Below are positions 61,916-64,000 of a stretch of 64,000 bases of DNA, in pieces. The position numbers and the translations under genes were made by a program. Below the pieces are notes generated by a model. The model searched no databases and was not told the origin of the DNA. It saw only the letters and a program-made list of their open reading frames with translations. Source of the DNA: Maribacter sp. 4G9 (lineage in GTDB: Bacteria > Bacteroidota > Bacteroidia > Flavobacteriales > Flavobacteriaceae); the NCBI RefSeq assembly GCF_002742265.1, contig NZ_MDGL01000179.1, forward strand, positions 1-64,000, in the 5' to 3' direction. Numbering within the stretch: position 1 is the stretch's first letter; each line of letters opens with the position of its first letter.

Positions 61916-62728
61916 ATGTCCAGATATCGTAAAAATAGCACTATTTACTCCATTTTAATAGTGATGTGTATCGTTGGGTTTTGGGTATTTGAGAACTTTT
62001 ACACTCCGGATACCTATTCAAAAAAGAATGATGAAAATAACGCAAGTTCTTTTCCTTTGGAGTATTTGCCCAGTTCCACTACCGGGGATATCGTGCATCA
62101 TTCCTATTTTTCATTATCGTATTATGAGCCGTTTGAACAAGCGGAATGGGTCGCTTATGAATTGGAAAAAAAACATTTGACTTACGATGATCGAAATAGA
62201 CCTTATTTCATTGAAGATCCTTATGTCAAGTCCAAGTCGGCAGACTGGCGAAACTACAGGGGTTCTGGGTATGACAGAGGACATTTATGCCCAGCTGGGG
62301 ACCGTAGGTTTTCGGAACAAGCCTATAATGAAACATTTTATACGAGTAATATCAGTCCGCAGGACAAGGATTTTAATGCCGGTGTTTGGAATCGGTTGGA
62401 GATACAAGTACGACAATGGGCAAAACGTTATGGAAAAGTGATCGTTATAACGGGCGGTGTTCTGGAACCGGGATTACAAGAAATAGGGGAGGAGGACGTG
62501 GATGTTCCCAAGAAATTTTTTAAGATAGTTGCCCGCGAGGAAGGGAAAAAATTCAAGGTTTTGGGCTTTTTACTTCCTGGAGTGGAACAGCAAAAACCGC
62601 TACAAGACTTTTGCATTCCTATAGATAGTATAGAAGCCCTAACCGGAATCGACTTTTTTGGGCAAATGGATGTTGGACTACAGAAAGAATTGGAAGGAAA
62701 TGTGGATACGGGAGATTGGAGGTTCTAA
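61916..62728 (+). CDS. DNA/RNA non-specific endonuclease (NUC1 type)
   Basis: 270 residues with an N-terminal hydrophobic helix (YSILIVMCIVGFWVF) that acts as a signal anchor. The nuclease core has YDRGHLCPAGDRRFSEQAYN (DRGH active site), FYTSNISPQDKDFNAGVWNR (Asn metal ligand) and VIVITGGVLEPGLQEIGEED. It is exported and degrades extracellular or periplasmic nucleic acid. The stop overlaps the convergent rodA stop by 4 bp. Confidence 0.92.
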   Translation: MSRYRKNSTIYSILIVMCIVGFWVFENFYTPDTYSKKNDENNASSFPLEYLPSSTTGDIVHHSYFSLSYYEPFEQAEWVAYELEKKHLTYDDRNRPYFIEDPYVKSKSADWRNYRGSGYDRGHLCPAGDRRFSEQAYNETFYTSNISPQDKDFNAGVWNRLEIQVRQWAKRYGKVIVITGGVLEPGLQEIGEEDVDVPKKFFKIVAREEGKKFKVLGFLLPGVEQQKPLQDFCIPIDSIEALTGIDFFGQMDVGLQKELEGNVDTGDWRF

Positions 62729-64000
62729 AAATTTTCCTTCAATCGATTTGTGTCCAATTTCAAAAAAACAAAAAGCAATAGGGTAAAGAAAAGTAGCCCT
62801 GAGCCGCCGTAGCTAAAAAAAGGTAAAGGGATCCCAATGGTAGGTAAAATTCCTATGACCATGCCTATATTAATAAAATAGTGGATCAGGAGGACAGATA
62901 TGACACCATAGCCATACATTCTTGAAAATGCATTTTTTTGACGTTCCGCCAGGTAAATCAATCTTAAAAAAAGAATGGAAAAAAGGATAATTACCGTAGC
63001 TGTTCCAATGAATCCCCATTCTTCTCCTATCGTTGTAAAAATATAATCGGTGTCCTGTTCAGGTACGAAATCTCCTTTGGTTCTGGTGCCTTCCAAAAAC
63101 CCCTTTCCGAAAAAACCTCCAGATTCTATAGCTTTCTCCGACTGGTAGGTATTATATCCGATAGTCTTTCTAATCTGTTCCAATTTTTCAGGGTCTTTTT
63201 CCAAACGAAGCCACAGGCTGAACCGATCCCGATGTCGTTGTTCAAAAAGATTGTTAAATACAAAATTCACCGATAGTGAGAAGAGAATTATGGCAATAGA
63301 GCCTATAGCGATTGGAAGTAAGGGAACCTTTAAGGACTTACGTTTTAGAAGAAAAAACAGGGCTATCAAAAGTAATAATCCAATTGTCAGCCAAATAGTT
63401 CCGAACATTAAAGTGGTTATAAAGATTAAAATCAAGGTAAAACCAATACCTAAGTAATATAAGGGCAACCCTTCCCTAAAAATCACGAATATCAAGGAAA
63501 AGAACACCAAAGCGCTTCCGGGATCAGGTTGAGGTATAATAAGCAGGGCAGGAATAAAGATGATCAATAAGGCGTAGAGTTGGTCTTTGATACGCCTTAG
63601 GTCTGTTTGTATATCGCTCAAGTATTTCGCAAGGGCCAGGGCAGTGGCTACCTTTGCCAATTCAGACGGTTGAAAGTTAAAAAAACCTAGGTCGTACCAA
63701 GATGTTGCTCCTGCTATAGTTTTACCAAACAGGTACAGTCCTATCAAAGAAAGTATGGTAAGTAGATAAAATAGGCTTGCAAAGCGTTCATAAAAGTTGG
63801 CTTCCAAGGCAAGAATTACAATTATAGTTACAAAGCTTACAATGATAAAAAAGAGCTGTTTTCCCGATCGCGTAGTTAAATCCAATAGCGAGGTTTGCTC
63901 ATCAGTAAACGTACTTGAATAAATATTGGTCCAACCTATGATAACCAGTGCCAAGTAAATAAGAATCGTAAGCCAATCTATGCGTCTTAGAACTTTACCA
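62725..64000 (-). CDS. rodA: RodA (FtsW/RodA/SpoVE) peptidoglycan polymerase, 5' end outside window
   Basis: The frame stays open to the window edge (an internal TTG lies at 63954), and the extra N-terminal codons read VLRRIDWLTILIYLALVIIG, the usual RodA start, so the gene is cut by the window. TSWYDLGFFNFQPSELAKVA, PALLIIPQPDPGSALVFFSL and the C-terminal GIPLPFFSYGGSGLLFFTLL are SEDS family motifs. Ten membrane helices are expected. It polymerises glycan strands for side-wall growth. mrdA (PBP2) would be expected upstream, outside the window. Confidence 0.94.
   Translation of the reverse strand, partial: GKVLRRIDWLTILIYLALVIIGWTNIYSSTFTDEQTSLLDLTTRSGKQLFFIIVSFVTIIVILALEANFYERFASLFYLLTILSLIGLYLFGKTIAGATSWYDLGFFNFQPSELAKVATALALAKYLSDIQTDLRRIKDQLYALLIIFIPALLIIPQPDPGSALVFFSLIFVIFREGLPLYYLGIGFTLILIFITTLMFGTIWLTIGLLLLIALFFLLKRKSLKVPLLPIAIGSIAIILFSLSVNFVFNNLFEQRHRDRFSLWLRLEKDPEKLEQIRKTIGYNTYQSEKAIESGGFFGKGFLEGTRTKGDFVPEQDTDYIFTTIGEEWGFIGTATVIILFSILFLRLIYLAERQKNAFSRMYGYGVISVLLIHYFINIGMVIGILPTIGIPLPFFSYGGSGLLFFTLLLFVFLKLDTNRLKENF

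Overview
The window looks like a chromosome segment of a marine Flavobacteriaceae bacterium (Bacteroidota; Maribacter/Zobellia/Muricauda-like). The reasons are the gene families present (DUF6090, GYDIA-type GHMP kinase, degradative HMG-CoA reductase, TIGR04282/TIGR04283 glycosyltransferases, the MoxR-DUF58-BatA-DUF4175 cluster), the absence of Shine-Dalgarno leaders, and the CCCGATAGCTATCGGGA-type palindromes common in this phylum. The genus is inference.

Region 1 (about 1-8285) is AT-rich accessory DNA and is the most unusual part. Six gene cassettes are separated by five copies of a composite site of about 415 bp. Each site has a near-identical 287-bp core (one base differs between copies) followed by a variable-loop hairpin. 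The cassettes end in short inverted repeats (GTTGTGCTT, GTTGTGTG, GTTGGCAAC, GTTGTGCTT, GTTGTGTGCC, GTTGTGTGCA) that match within a cassette but not across a repeat. This is the pattern expected of integron gene cassettes with R'/R'' ends. No integron integrase is visible, so this would be an integrase-less attC cluster or the far end of an integron. The cargo is DUF6090, a Trypco2-like protein, a TcmP/DUF5131 radical-SAM pair, small unknown proteins, an AraC-VOC-MmcQ trio and an unknown 197-aa protein.

Region 2 (8635-14619, minus strand) has a two-gene GT2 glycosyltransferase operon, a GIY-YIG nuclease gene among REP-like palindromes, and a polyferredoxin/FAD oxidoreductase pair. Region 3 (14872-21214, plus strand) encodes envelope proteins: DUF547, two outer-membrane barrels, a GH113-like hydrolase, and a tandem pair of amidase-3 paralogues of which the first seems catalytically degenerate. 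Region 4 (21215-24006, minus) holds purine nucleoside phosphorylase, the two 'arsenosugar' glycosyltransferase families and a rhodanese, without ArsM or ArsS. Region 5 (24070-28300) has a GH32 fructanase, an ADP-ribosylglycohydrolase, an APH-like kinase and tRNA-Phe.

Region 6 (28663-39506, plus) is a long run of TldD, PmbA, DUF4159, MoxR, DUF58, BatA, DUF4175 and a large membrane protein. Two of its genes are broken in this sequence: TldD by one extra A in an A6 run, and MoxR by an in-frame TGA. Region 7 (39558-64000) is conserved housekeeping: coaX, an outer-membrane protein, a TPR protein, lptC, a CNNM transporter, ppiD, two mevalonate-pathway enzymes, a DPP4-like S9 peptidase, a POT transporter, comEC, a C40 peptidase, lpxB, surE, a C-terminal processing protease, msrA, msrB, an endonuclease and a 5'-truncated rodA.
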